Source of the DNA: Malaya genurostris
Taxonomy: Eukaryota > Arthropoda > Insecta > Diptera > Culicidae
Assembly: GCF_030247185.1 (NCBI RefSeq)
Contig: NC_080572.1
Span: forward strand, 297,524,314-297,588,313
Direction: 5' to 3'
DNA length: 64,000 nucleotides
The notes below the pieces were generated by a model that saw only the letters and a program-made list of their open reading frames with translations, was not told the DNA's origin and searched no databases. The position numbers and the translations under genes were made by a program. Shown here piece by piece: positions 31,113 through 43,262 of this stretch. How positions within the stretch are numbered: position 1 is the stretch's first letter; every line of letters starts with the position of its first letter.

Positions 31113-32389
31113 CCCATTATAACCCAGGGGTTCTCAAATTTTAACCAAATAAGTAAATATCATCAATATCATCATATTTTATGTTGTAGATGTTGGAAAA
31201 TGGCAAATCACTATTAAAAATCTTTTCCAAACGAAATTATCCTTTGTATGATATATCATACGCTGGAACAATACAGTAGCAACAAAATTATAAGAGATAT
31301 GCCTATATCTTGAGAGTGGTATTTATGTATACGATTCAATTTCTTTTAAATAGTACTGGTAGAAGTACTGTCGGAGATGAGGGCACAATATAAATAGAAA
31401 TATTTGATGCATTTCGTCCAAAATATACCTTCGTTTCGGGTTTTAGTGGGTTATTATTAATTATATAATTATTTGTATATATTCTACTGTAAGCTGTAAT
31501 AAACAACTTCATTTGTCGATGCCTTTCATCCAGCCTACCTGAGTTCGATTCCCAACCCCGCACTCAGGATCAGAAGGATTTTCTGCCCCGAAGTGGTGAA
31601 TGACTTTAAGGTTAAAATCTATCTAATCGAGAAAACGAAAAATAACTTAATTTATTTTCATTTCTTCATTTTTAAGAAAATGTATTACCTATTTGTATTT
31701 GTATGATATTTGAGATATTTGTACGATTTGTTGGGAGTATCATAAGCTCATTTGATAGTGTTTCCAATGTTTGATAAGTTTTGGAGGTATTCATATTAAT
31801 TTTTCTATTTTAACGTTCTACTCTATATTCACGTGCTCGTCAAATATTATAGGGTCCCTATCCTTATCACTATTTTTTGCAGCCATGTTTTTGAATATTC
31901 CACATTTCTAAGATATATCAAAATGGATTTGATTTGCTGATGGCAAGAGATTTTCGAAAGACTTCAACTAATCATAAAATTTTGAATGCTTTTGAAACAT
32001 TACGGTATTATCCCACCGTATGATATATCATACGTACAAATGTTAACAACAATTTGTTTATTGTTTAACATATATTTTTGAAATTTCACTTCTGAAATAA
32101 CTAATTTGAATCTTTGGCAATGGTTTGTCAAAAGATGGAAGTATTATGGTTTCGAACATAGGACTCAAACGAATATGTTGCTTACTTTTCTTTGGTGATT
32201 CGTGTGAACTTTGCAAGGTTATAATACAAATAAAATGTTGACACATGACAACAATTTCAATATACAAAGAAATTAGAAGTGTAAACTATCAACTAGTTCT
32301 CTAGTAAAGGTATAAAACGTCTAAAACAAGCATTCATTAAAATATAGGAAGTTTTGCGTATGATATATCACTTGCAAGGACATAATGGG
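31113..32389. mobile_element. piggyBac-like non-autonomous element with TTAA target duplication
   Basis: CCCATTAT (31113-31120) and its inverse ATAATGGG (32382-32389) are each flanked by TTAA (31109-31112 and 32390-32393), the target choice of piggyBac transposases, whose ends also begin CCC. The interior of about 1.28 kb has no transposase frame. It carries three copies of the palindrome GTATGATATATCATAC (31246, 32018, and a right-half-decayed one at 32358) that may be subterminal binding sites. A SINE relic sits inside. Confidence 0.7.
31510..31645 (+). mobile_element. tRNA-derived SINE relic (B box onward)
   Basis: CTGAGTTCGATTCCCAACCC (31539-31558) fits a polymerase III B box (GGTTCGANTCC) followed by a tRNA 3' arm. 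After it come 'GAAGGATTTTCTGCCCCG', 'GTGGTGAATGACTTTAAGG' and an A-rich end. The A box and 5' part are not clear. It lies within the TTAA-flanked element. Confidence 0.6.
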
Positions 32390-32393
32390 TTAA

Positions 32394-34450
32394 ATTGTAC
32401 GAAACGCGTACGAATTTCAAACTCAGAGAATTCATTCATTCCGTTCGAGATTCGGATGACTAGACCCTCCGAAAGTGGCCAAAGTCTCCTCTGAGTACGG
32501 TAATCTAGCTGAGTTACGTTTCTGTAAAGCTTTCACGTTTAATAGAGAGAGAGAGAGAACAAAGTTTCTCTCTTCTTCGAGTTGTTTCGACGTCCAATCT
32601 GACGATAGTATGAGAGAAGCCACATTCATTCCTTTGTTGCATCCAGTAGTTCACAGATGGCGACACAAGGCAGTCTTGTGATTTTAAGATTCGTAACCCA
32701 AGGGTCCGGTTGTCGGAAAGTTTGAAAAAATAGGCTCTGATCAATTTTCGAATGAACATGGAACTGGAAATGGAACAAATTGCACTTATTTAACTCTACA
32801 AAGCGGAATAAAGAGCCCAGTTTTACGACTGAAAGTGAGAATGATCACAGCAGCCCTTGAAGATTTGCTTTCTCTTTAACGATTGACTATTCACGACATC
32901 CAGCAGACTAGCAGCAGCGCTTATTCCTCCCATTGCATTGCTGTCTATGAATGCACAGCCAGCTTCGATAAATGTCAAGATATTCAAATTCATCGAACCA
33001 CCATCCTGTGCGATCGAATGGCATCCGAATGGATATACGAGAAAACGCAAACGCATGACTGCTTCGCGTCGAAGACTGCTACGATCGGTGCCCAGCTTGA
33101 AGAGCACTTGTTCGTGAGAGCTTTGGCTCCGGCGGGGATTTCAGTCGATTTTAGAAAAATCACGACAAGGGGCCAAATGTTGCGGAAGTCACCGTTTTAG
33201 GACAACTGATAAATATGTTTATCAGACGTATTTTTTGGAATATTCATCAATTCGTCCCGAAGTCAGAAACAGTCCCGTACAAATTGAATTCCATGCCACC
33301 ATGCTGCCGTCGTCTCGTCGAGGAGAAATGAATTTCAATGATCAAAATCGTAAATCATTTTTCCGACTTCGCGGGAAGTTATTCGACTCGGCGCGGAATT
33401 CAACGGCTCCGACTGCTGCTACTACAATCAAGTTTTAAAAGGTTCCGTTTGTTTTCCTCCCCCCAAAGGGAGTTGACACGGCGAGCCGGCCAAAGTCATT
33501 CGCATAATGACCATCAACAGTCCCCCCGAGCGCTGGTGGTGTCTCGGACCGAGAATGGTACACGGTGGGACGGTTAGGTTTAATTCAATTCAACACTTTG
33601 CTAGCCTAGCGGCCACGAAGAGAAATAGAGAAAAAAAATACAGCACCTAATGAAGGTAGCACTCGGGCGGTAATCTTTCTTCTTGCCGATGCTGAATTTC
33701 TTCTCGCGTTGCTGCCGTTTTGAGTTGCGTTGGTGGCACTGATCAGTATTATTTTTTTTTCTGTTGCCGTTTTTGTTGTGGTGGTTGCTGGCGCATATTT
33801 CCCAACATTGTTCCACGGATAATGGAGTAAGTAAAGCTTGGCCGTGGAAGTTTGAAAGTACGAGTTTGCTAATGCGAAAATGAGTACCATTCAGGGACTG
33901 GTCATGGAAGAAGGCTGCCTGGTGTTTTTTTTTCAGATTATCCAAGTTACAATATTGGCAAACACAATGTGATGGATTTTAATTCTTGTAACTTTTCTTG
34001 CCACGATCGAACCTCGAAGAGCTTGCTAGGAATTCGATCTATTCGATCACAGAGAAACAAGAAGAGGAGGAGAGACGGAGAGGCGTTGTAATTTTTTTCC
34101 ATTCTACCTTGGGATTAAATTTAATTCATCGCTAAATGAAGCTGCTGTTGAACTTTTTACCCCGTAAAATATTGACTGCATTATGAAATCTGATTGCGAT
34201 TTTCGATTACCGCTTGTGTTGACCGTTGAGGGACCACAATCGACCGAGCATTGGATGCGGTTTCGAGATTAATAAATCACCACCTTTTCCATTGACCGTC
34301 CTCCTAGAGATTTTCGCTACGGTCAAAGCGGTTTGCCGCGGTTACCTTCGGAAAAGTAAATCAAATCAAATATGTGCTCTGCTTCGAGCAAGTGGGGCGA
34401 ATCCTTATCTTTAATGTGAAGGTGATTTCTGCTAAGATTGTTTTTAATAT
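32394..34450. other. Non-repetitive GC-richer island, no gene assigned
   Basis: This island stands out as less AT-rich and free of the window's repeats (for example 33390-33580). Overlapping short frames occur on both strands, the longest 105 and 114 codons, without domain signatures. A GA run lies at 32545-32560. It may be cis-regulatory DNA or leader exon of a neighbouring gene. Confidence 0.4.
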
Positions 34451-35160
34451 TGATATTTGAATCCACAGAACTAATCCTTCGAATTCGCAAAGATATTTTT
34501 TTTAAACCTGTCGTATAAAGTCGTCAATTCCGAGACTCATATCATTTTTTCAAATTGACAACACTACGCGATACAATGACGTAAAAACTGTCCCATTGAA
34601 TCGCCAATTGCATTGAAACCAATTTCACAAACTTTCGAATATAAGCCCTATTTGTATATCGACAACCCTGCGCTGTTCTGAAGAGTTTGAATTGTTCCAA
34701 TTAATTTCATATTCAAATGAAATTGAATTGTTAACAGTTCATATGAGTCACCAACTCAATCGACATCAGTTTCACTAACTATCGATTGCCAACAATATAT
34801 TTTCTCATACCGATCATCCTACGCGTTGCGAAAATGTTCAAATTTTTCTATTCAGTTGTCAATTCAATCGATAGAAATTCCACAAACATTCCAAACAAAC
34901 AATAGCTTCTAATCCTATGCTTTTCGAAAATGACTGTAATGTCCCGTTGAATTGCCAATTCAAGCAATGCGAATTCAAACCCTTAGTCGAACTCAAGTAG
35001 TTCAATCCCAAATCTGAACCCATGTGCGAACCCAACCGAGTGCACGAGAGTGTACATCACATGTACGATTTGAGTTTATCGCAGGGTGCAAAATCGGATA
35101 CAAATGGCAAAGTTCAAACTTGTGCACTAGGGTGCAAAATTTTGGTTGAACATTGCGTAC
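34451..35160. other. Degenerate repeat-like stretch without a gene
   Basis: Recurrent words CAATTCAATCGA, GTCAATTC and CGACAACCCTG/CGATCATCCTACGCG suggest an old tandem family with a period near 130 bp. No coding content. Confidence 0.35.
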
Positions 35161-35162
35161 AT

Positions 35163-35215
35163 AAAAAAGGCGGGTGGGTAATGTCAGAGACTGGATGTCG
35201 TGAATACGAAAACAA
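35163..35215 (-). repeat. Module D end sequence, reversed
   Basis: AAAGGCGGGTGGGTAATGTC, then AGAGACTGGATGTCGTGAAT and ACGAAAAC. Confidence 0.6.
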
Positions 35216-35269
35216 CTGACATGTTCCTTAATACTTTCAAATATCAATTAGTTGATCAATTGTATGAAC

Positions 35270-35910
35270 TATGCAAGCATTCCCCTTTTTCACATTTTTC
35301 GCAAAAACAAAGAAGGCTTCACTTGCTCTCGATTACTGTGAATTTCACACAGCGAAAAGTGCACAAATCTGATCAAACAGTTCTAGATTTGCACTAAATT
35401 GAGGATACTTACCTTCGATTTGCGAACAAGAAATCCTAATAGTTCTTTAGAAATCTTTTAGAGCCATTAGAACGACTGATTTTGTGTGATGCTCTCCACC
35501 GTTGTCCTCTTTTCGTTTTTTTTTTTTTCCACCAATGCAAACGACTGGCAGCTGCGACGTAATCGCTCTTATCGGAAGCGAAACCAGCTTTGCAAACGAC
35601 ACACAATACATCTCCTCGCAGTGGCGATAGAATATAAACTGATCCAATTTTTGTTAAGAGGTTTCTTTTTACGTGATTTCGTTTGTAGCTTTTTCCAAAC
35701 GGCTATAAAAAAAGCATTATATAGAATTTTAATGTCGGTTATTTCATTTTGGATTTGCATTTCATTGAAAGAAACTATCAGGATGCTGTACGGGATTCAT
35801 TCCTGCCTTTCAGAAGGACCAAAATGTGGAACTCACTACGATATTAAGCACTGTTCAGAACATTTTTCTCGAACGATTTGTTGTACAGCAGCAGATATTT
35901 TGTTCTCTTC
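35270..35910 (-). repeat. Family A repeat, two reversed partial units in a row
   Basis: Unit one runs from ATTTCACACAGCGAAAAGTG through a decayed stem (GAGCCATTAGAACGACTGAT, 35461) to ACCAATGCAAACGACTGGCA and GGAAGCGAAACC (35590). A second partial begins near 35765 with AAGAAACTATCAGGATGCTG and 'CCTTTCAGAAGGACC', a module that belongs ahead of unit one's start. The 151-codon frame across it is a product of repeat sequence. Confidence 0.65.
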
Positions 35911-36309
35911 CTCAGAACGCGTTCTGATTGGCTGGTGCTGACATGGGTCAAATGAGACAGGTTTTTCAATAGTGTACTATTGACATATTTCAATGCAAGC
36001 TATGAGCTTTCAAAATAGGAGAAAGGTAAACGCGCCTTATGAATTATCCTCTTTGATACTTGTTTATACCAAACATTTCCAAAAAAGTTTAATTTTGAAT
36101 AATTTGAGATTATTTCCTTTTTGCGATATTCTCCTACCCAGAGACCATTTTTTTGTAGAAACAGACAATGAAAATTATAGAATGATAGTACTCAAGGGAG
36201 AGCAAGGAAGTGAAAATATAGAACGGAAAAGTGAGACGTGACAGAGGGTCATTTAAGCAAGCAGAAATCTTTTAAAGAATTTTAAAACGTTTTATTTGCT
36301 TTTTAGTTT

Positions 36310-36467
36310 GTGAAAATCGGTTGTGTAATTTTCGAGAAAATTGGGTGCGCATTTTTTAATAAATTTGCACATATTTCCCTATGATTCCGGAACCGGAAGT
36401 CGGATCCAAATGAAATTCAAGAAAAATATATGAGGCTATAAGACCTTTCTTTTGAATCTAACTTTGT

Positions 36468-36470
<3 letters not shown>
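36310..36470 (-). repeat. Family C monomer, reversed
   Basis: GTGAAAATCGGTTGTGTAAT, TTTCGAGAAAATTGGG, then ATTCCGGAACCGGAAGTCGG (36384) and 'AGACCTTTCTTTTGAATC'. It ends in a GA microsatellite. Confidence 0.65.

Positions 36471-36502
<32 letters not shown>
36468..36502. repeat. (GA)n microsatellite
   Basis: About 15 uninterrupted GA units at the edge of the family C fragment. Confidence 0.95.
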
Positions 36503-36504
<2 letters not shown>

Positions 36505-38155
36505 CTTGCATTGTTGCATGGTTTCAAAAGATTGCGTTTGTATTCTAGGCAGTTTTCCGAATAAGTTCTTTGCGTTACTTTTGGGGTCCTGGAAGGGACT
36601 GTTAGTGGTTTTGGAGTCTTGGGAAATACTATTATGTTACGGATGATTACGTTTGTATTGCAGGCAGTAGAACGCCATTCCAAATCAGTTTGTAAGTTTG
36701 AGTCTTGACCTAGAAGAAATCATTACATAAATATAATCGTGTCACAAGTCGTACAATCGATCATATATTTCATACATCTCAATATTCGAGTGAAAGAAAC
36801 TATCAAAATGCTGTGCGAGATTCATTTCCGTCCTTCAGAAGGGGCAAAATGGAGGAATTGAATGCGATGCAGTAAAATGCTAGCTTTATTTGCGCTCGTT
36901 TGGTGCGAATTTTGCACAGCGCAAAGTGCAAAAAGTTAGTCAAATTATTCTAGATTGTCACTGAACTGATGATTTTAACCTTCGATTTGCAAAGAAGTCA
37001 TCTTAGTCTCTTCGTTTTTCTATTTCTCCAATGCAAACGACCAGCAGCTGGATGACGCAATCGTTCTTGTTTGAAGCGAAACTCACACTGTAGATATCCT
37101 CACTAATATCATTAGTTATTAACAGGACTGAGGAAACCACCGATGACTGCTGATCTTAAGATCTCGTTCATAAAAAATCACTACTGTTTTCATCACAAGT
37201 GATCTGATCACAAAGTGATTTTTATTTGTGTATGATCATACTTTTTATTGTGAATCAAACAATCGGTTGCGAATTCGAACACGGGGTGCATCAAACGAGA
37301 ACATATGTTGAAACTAGAAACCGGTATTTTTCCAGACGAAACTCTGGCGATAAAGAGTGTTAGAGGAGCCTACCCCAAAGATACAAAATTGACAATTTTC
37401 CATGATTTTGAAAGTCTCATTGACACGCGTTATTAATACCTGTAGTTATTAAATCCTGTAGGATTACTGTTATTACTAATTTTCACACCCCTCAGCGGGA
37501 GATCAACGATTTCCGACGTAGATCAATCGGCACTCATGTCTGAACTTGATCATATGTGATTCTTTTCCACAAAGCTCAAAGCTGATCGATTTATCCAATG
37601 ATTGATCTTTCATGAATCAATAATCATTTTAGCTCAAAATCACTACTGTTCATAGAGCTTCACGTATTTTTACAAAATCTAACCCTTTGTCGAACAAATC
37701 ATTTCTCTACAATCAATGTGAAAGAAGTTGGAACGAAAAAAGTGATTTTTTCAAACCTTCTAGTAATATTACCGAATAATGAGTTAACGGTTATAATTAT
37801 CGAAATGTTTTCTCCAGCAAAGTTACCGGAAATTGCAATGGCTACAATATTGTCAAGGACGAAAACTCTCTATCTGCCTCCAGTAAAAAGGTAATGTTTC
37901 TGTTTGTCTTTTCGCGCGTGCTGGAACATGGTCGTTCATTCACATAAAACCGCGTCAAACACCTTTGCAGAAGACACCAACAAGGAAAAGTTTATGGTAA
38001 GGTCGCCAAACAATTAAAGGCAACCACTAGGCTGCTGTATGTTCGAGACATGCAAAATGCTGCGCTCCTGTTACTTTTATAAATTAAATTCATGCTAACT
38101 AGCGTTTGATTGGGTTTAATGTAAATAATGCAGTGTAATCAATGTAGTTTTTTTA
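36503..38155 (-). repeat. Family A repeat, long reversed copy
   Basis: In order of rising coordinate: reversed 'GTTTGTATTCTAGGCAGTTT', 'CGTTACTTTTGGGGTCC', 'GATTACGTTTGTATTGCAGG' and CGCCATTCCAAATC; then 'AGAAACTATCAAAATGCTG', 'GTTTGGTGCGAATTTTGC', 'CCAATGCAAACGACCAGCAG' and GAAGCGAAACTCACACTG (37090). After about 0.9 kb of looser sequence comes a block (38030-38155) with 'TGTTCGAGACATGC', 'GCTGCGCTCCTGTTAC' and 'AATTCATGCTAACTAGCG'. All match the plus-strand copy at 40.8-43.4 kb, but the last block has a different relative position. Confidence 0.65.
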
Positions 38156-40485
38156 TTGATGAAAATATGAAAATTATATCTATAGGTGAAAACTCGTCAC
38201 CAAGTTTCGCTAACACAAAAAACCACTTCTGAACTTCGAGGTTTAGAGTTTATGGATACTTGTTTTATGGCTGAAAATCTCGAAAGTGATTTTTCCAGTC
38301 ACTGATATTTTTTTGAAAATCTCTTAAACTGATTTCTTCACGAGTGATAATTAAATAAACTTTTTCTGATCATGATTTTCCCATCACTGCTATCAATAAG
38401 GACATCATAAGAACTATTGCTGTAAGTGTTAATGGTATGTAATGTATGACATTATTATCTCACATCGATGACTCAATAACCTGTTTCCGTGTTACGAACA
38501 AACCCCATCATGTAATTTCATTTACCACAAACCACACACATTCATTTCGTTGAAACATTGCAAAATGGTAAAGTGATTTTTGCCTTTTATTTTTTGTCGA
38601 CCAAATTTCTAATTCGCGCACCCCTTTTTTGCCGTTTCCAAAACCCTGTCATAACAGCTGTCCAATGTTCAATCGGGCCCATTAGTGGACCGAAATCAAT
38701 TCTCATCGTATCATCGTACGGCGACCTGATGATGATGTGAACATCATAACCATAAAGCTCCAAAGTGCATAATGATATGCAGTCGACACAAAAGCCTCTC
38801 ATTACTAATCAATTTCGTCAAAACAACCCCCTTCGGGGTTCAGCTCGGTCCGGTCCGGCCTCGTTATGATTCCCATACTCGTCTACTGGCCGAGCGTATG
38901 AATAATGGAAACCGAGCCTATCAGCGTCATGTGAACTACAAAATGACATAATCTCATTCGGCATCCGATTATGTTGACGGTCGGCTAAAAATATAGTGGA
39001 AATTTGGTTCCGTTGCATTACAATATTGATTTGAAACAATGACCTGAATTTTAGTGGAATAATCGACCCGATCGGAGGATCGATAAATTGTTGATCATTG
39101 AACCTCGTATTCCTACTGAAAATAACAAAACAAAATTCCTGTGATTAGCATTCCAGATTAGTCTGGCACAGTCTCGTAAATTATCGTATTTCTTCCGAGA
39201 TCAGCACCGGTCTGGACGGTCGTCTTTCCCGGCTCGGACGTGCCACTATCGTAAACAGGTTTGTTTTTACGTTCAGCGAGCGATCTTCATTCGAGTACGT
39301 ATTGGGATGGGGTTTGAAATTGGACCTCGCTTTCGATCACCATCGCAACCCAACCGGGAAGCCACACGCGCCGTGGATGTTTGCTAGTTTGAACTACTTT
39401 ACCCCCTAGACTAGATTGGTTTGCATTTCTAATTCAATAAATAGCTCCGATCAAGCGCATCAAGCACCCGCTTCGACTGTGGTCCGTGCGGTTTCCGATT
39501 TGCGAACCTCCCTCCGTCAGCTTGGGCGCCTCATGTTTTCCAATAAACTAATTTAGATGAGCCCCGGTCGGTCAGGAAACGGGAATTTCTTTCGCTGCTG
39601 CTGCCGGATGATCCCATAACCTTGTTGCGTTTGCTTTCTCTCGTTCGAACAGCCTGGCCTGACCGACCTGTTTGCAGCCACAAAACAAAAACAAGGTCGA
39701 GACAAAAACAAGCCGGAGACAAGGGTTTCGGTTGATGCGACGAAACGTCAATCACGCAATTCGCAATCGGAAGCGTCGAGTGTTCCGTGAGGAAGCAAAA
39801 TATCAAGACGTTATGACAGCGAATGTGTGATGAAGGAATGACGTCAGCGGATTGCCGAAAATGATGTTTAGAGCCAAAGAAGTTTTCTGTCGATCGTCTC
39901 TGTCTTCATCATTCACAGGAAAGGATGGAAGGTACGGAATAGAGAAAATTTCAATGCTTCACCTACTTTACGGAAAGATAACGACTCATCAGACTGTCGC
40001 GGGGAAGGTATTAATGTTGGCGACTTCAAATCGAATAAAATATATGAACTATTCATTAAAATACCAACTAACAACGTACAGTTCAAATTCACTGGACGGT
40101 AGTCATTCGATTTGAAACGAAACTCCCAATCATACCTCGAAACGCGGTATCGAGAACAATTATTGCATAAGAATAATCCAATAATAGACAACTTTCACGC
40201 CAGAATACAATATTTTGGAACACTCTCTCAGATTTGATCGAAACTTTCTGATCATATAGACTTTGTCAAAAAGAAAAGCTACTTTGCGTACTTTATTTTC
40301 CCAAAATTGATCCCGACCGTCTTTTGAAAACGGATAGACTTTTTTGTGTAATTTTTCCGCTACAAAAAATATAATCGAAAAATTTTAAATGTGACAAAAA
40401 GTTGTACTGCTTTTCCGTGTTGGAAAAATCATGATGAAAACAAGTTCAGTTCATTATCACTCGTGAAACAAGTTCACATGTGATT
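38156..40485. other. Non-repetitive region, no gene assigned
   Basis: The part from 38400 to 40250 is low in repeats and moderately GC-rich. Open frames reach only 92 codons and lie on both strands. A TCGAGTACGTATTGGG stretch and CG-containing patches at 39180-39820 suggest host single-copy DNA, possibly regulatory. Confidence 0.4.
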
Positions 40486-40489
40486 TTGA

Positions 40490-40640
40490 CGTAGGACTAC
40501 GTCTTTCTTTACTATGCTCACAAGGGTGCATTTTCAAAATGTCACTCCAGATCTGAGTGTGAGATTGTTGCTAATATCATGTTTATTATGTAAACATTGT
40601 TCAAACAGTTAAAAAATTAGTTCCAAAATATCAAAGTCAA
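40490..40640 (+). repeat. Family B fragment, decayed
   Basis: GTAGGACTACGTCTTTCTTT, then ACTATGCTCACAAGGGTGC and ATTTTCAAAATG resemble the family B start; the remainder is too divergent to define. Confidence 0.35.
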
Positions 40641-41032
40641 CCGAATCTATTAATAGGCCCTGTTGTACGTTTTCTAGCTTCAGTCTATAAAAATCCATGA
40701 ACGAAGGGACATCGAGTGCGCAGACCGCCATCTACGTCAAAACAATGGAACTATTAAATGCAGAAAAGCAGAAACTGTTCTTCTGTAAGTATATCTACTG
40801 GTGGACATTCGCAGTGTGAGTTTCGCTTCAAACAAGAGTGATTGCCACATTCAGCTTCTGGTCGTTTGCATTGGAAGAAAAAAAAAGAAAAGTGGACAAC
40901 GATGGGGAACATCGCACAAAATCAGCCATTCTAATGGCTCTAAATGTTATCTAAAGAACTATGCAAATCGAAGGTAAAAAACCTGTCTTAATCCACCTAG
41001 TGGTGTAATGATGCCTTTCTCATGTACATATA

Positions 41033-41957
41033 AAGGGTGATTTTTTAAGAGCTTGAGAACTTTTTTAAACAATAAAACGCATAAAATTTGCAAAATCTCA
41101 TCGGTTCTTTATTTTAAACGTTAGATTGGTACATGACATTTACTTTTTGAAGATAATTTCATTTAAATGTTGACCGCGGCTGCGTCTTAGGTGGTCCATT
41201 CGGAAAATCCGCTTTTTTATCGACAAATTTTGTTCAGCGATGAGGCTCATTTCTGGTTGAATGGCTACGTAAATAAGCAAAATTGCCGCATTTGGAGTGA
41301 AGAGCAACCAGAAGCCGTTCAAGAACTGCCCATGCATCCCGAAAAATGCACTGTTTGGTGTGGTTTGTACGCTGGTGGAATCATTGGACCGTATTTTTTC
41401 AAAGATGCTGTTGGACGCAACGTTACAGTGAATGGCGATCGCTATCGTTCGATGCTAACAAACTTTTTGTTGCCAAAAATGGAAGAACTGAACTTGGTTG
41501 ACATGTGGTTTCAACAAGATGGCGCTACATGCCACACAGCTCGCGATTCTATGGCCATTTTGAGGGAAAACTTCGGAGAACAATTCATCTCAAGAAATGG
41601 ACCGGTAAGTTGGCCACCAAGATCATGCGATTTGACGCCTTTAGACTATTTTTTGTGGGGCTACGTCAAGTCTAAAGTCTACAGAAATAAGCCAGTAACT
41701 ATTCCAGCTTTGGAAGACAACATTTCCGAAGAAATTCGGGCTATTCCGGCCGAAATGCTCGAAAAAGTTGCCCAAAATTGGACTTTCCGAATGGACCACC
41801 TAAGACGCAGCCGCGGTCAACATTTAAAAGAAATTATCTTCAAAAAGTAAATGTCATGTACCAATCTAACGTTTAAAATAAAGAACCGATGAGATTTTGC
41901 AAATTTTATGCGTTTTATTGTTTAAAAAAGTTCTCAAGCTCTTAAAAAATCACCCTT
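41033..41957 (+). mobile_element. DD41D mariner-like element with two right ends (925 bp)
   Basis: It is flanked by TA (41031-41032 and 41958-41959). The terminal inverted repeats are about 174 bp (41033-41206 and 41784-41957), begin AAGGGTGATTTTTTAAGAGC, and differ at one clear position. The right repeat contains the last 65 or so bases of transposase coding sequence; the left repeat carries the same bases inverted. The normal left end and the 5' part of the gene have therefore been replaced by an inverted copy of the right end. The junction near 41203-41207 shows a few bases of shared GAAA. Confidence 0.93.
41191..41850 (+). pseudogene. DD41D (rosa-type) Tc1/mariner transposase, N-terminus missing
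   Basis: Native sequence begins about 41203 with ENPLFYRQILFSDEAHFWLN (first catalytic Asp in DEAHFW). It continues with RIWSEEQPEAVQELP, CTVWCGLYAGGIIGPYFF, WFQQDGATCHTARDSM (second Asp), SWPPRSCDLTPLDYFLWGYV (third Asp) and FRMDHLRRSRGQHLKEI to a TAA at 41848-41850. Forty-one residues separate the second Asp from the Asp of LDYF, hence DD41D. The catalytic domain is fully open for 219 codons including the chimeric start. The DNA-binding helix-turn-helix region, roughly the first 130 residues of about 345 in the family, is absent, so it is inactive though recently so. Confidence 0.9.
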
Positions 41958-42325
41958 TATTATTGCGGTATTCTATTCAAAAATTTTCTCTTCGATTTTT
42001 GAAAGAAACCAAGTGATTGTTTATGCATAACATACAGAATAAAACAGTGCTTTGATTGCGTAAGCCATCCTTAAGAGAACGAAGTGGGTTCACTATTATA
42101 TGCACTTCCGGCACCGGAACCCGAGAACCGGTATAGTCAAAGTTGCTTCGCCGGTTTCAGTGACGGTGTACAATATTGAACACACTTTACCCTATAATTC
42201 CGGAACCGGAAGTCGGATCCGGATGAAATTCAGGAATTCCGTATGGGACCACGAGACCTTTCATTTGAATCCTAGTTTGTCAAAATCGGTTCAGCCATCT
42301 CCGAGAAAACCTAGTGAGATTATTT

Positions 42326-42348
42326 GACACATACACACACACACACAC

Positions 42349-42386
<38 letters not shown>
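42326..42386. repeat. (AC)n microsatellite within family C
   Basis: An AC run interrupted by ATACATAC. The same position in other family C copies holds shorter GTGTATGTGTGT runs. Confidence 0.95.
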
Positions 42387-42389
<3 letters not shown>

Positions 42390-43262
42390 TTGCTCAGCTC
42401 GATGAACTGAGTCGAATGGTATATGACACTTGGCCCTTCGGGCCAATTTTCACTAGTCGGTTTTTCAAGTGATTGCATAACCTTTCTATATGAGAAAGGC
42501 AAAACATCAGTTTAGTGCAAATCTTGAATAATTTGATTTGCATGCTGCACTTTTCACTGTACAAAATTCACACCAAACGAGCTAGCAAATAATGCTAGCA
42601 TTTGACTGCATCCAATTCGAGAAAAAATGCTGAATGAAAGTGTTTAATATCGTAAAGAATTCTACAATTTGCCAGAAATGAATCCCGTGCAGCATGTTGA
42701 TAGTTTCATTTACTGAAATATTAATATGTATAAAAAATATTGAAACAGTTGAACGATTGTACGACTTGTGGTACGATCATCTAGGTTCAAACTTGCAAAT
42801 GATTTGGAATGGCGCCCTACTTCGTGGAATATAAACGTAATCATCCGTCCCCAAATAGTCTTCTCTAGGACTCCAATGCTGCTAACGGTCCTTTTCATGA
42901 CCCCAAAAGTAACGTAAAGATTTTTTTTAGGAAACTGTCTTAAATCGCTACTCTACATCCTATAATACAAACGCATTCTTTGGAAACCTATTTGTACTTT
43001 TCATCACTATAAAATCTTACACCGTCAAACGGTATCAAAATCTCTGCTGAATAAATTTGCAACTGAACCACTACTGAGAAATAATGACTGCGATATTTTC
43101 GATGCACGTAGTGTGGAAAATATTAAGAACAATATTTTTTCCACATTCCAAACAGTGATTATGAAAACGAAATCTTACTTTAATTCCAGCTGGTTGATTA
43201 CATTATACGAATTAGATTAAACCGAATAAAACGCTATTTAGCATGAATTTGATTTATAGAAG

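Larger units (their letters stand above)
40986..42506 (-). repeat. Family C repeat inserted in family A and itself interrupted
   Basis: It starts ACCTGTCTTAATCCACCTAG, then TGGTGTAATGATGCCTTTC. After the mariner insert it resumes with 'CCGGAACCCGAGAACCGG', ATTCCGGAACCGGAAGTCGG (42202), 'AAATCGGTTCAGCCATCTCC', an AC microsatellite, the CGATGAACTGAGTCGAATGG block and 'CCTTTCTATATGAGAAAGGC'. Without the insert it is about 595 bp. Confidence 0.85.

Noticed and set aside
33601..33945. 114- and 94-codon minus-strand frames in the GC-rich island
   Set aside because: Two frames of the same strand overlap, with low-complexity Asn/Lys/Thr stretches and no homology signal.
35486..35941. 151-codon plus-strand frame with a hydrophobic start
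   Set aside because: It runs across reversed family A repeat units, and the hydrophobic segment is the translation of T-runs. Not a gene.
41033..41957. Autonomous, active mariner
   Set aside because: The catalytic domain is intact, but the N-terminal DNA-binding domain and the native left end are missing.
42320..42502. 60-codon frame ending in Cys-Val repeats
   Set aside because: Translation of the AC microsatellite inside family C.
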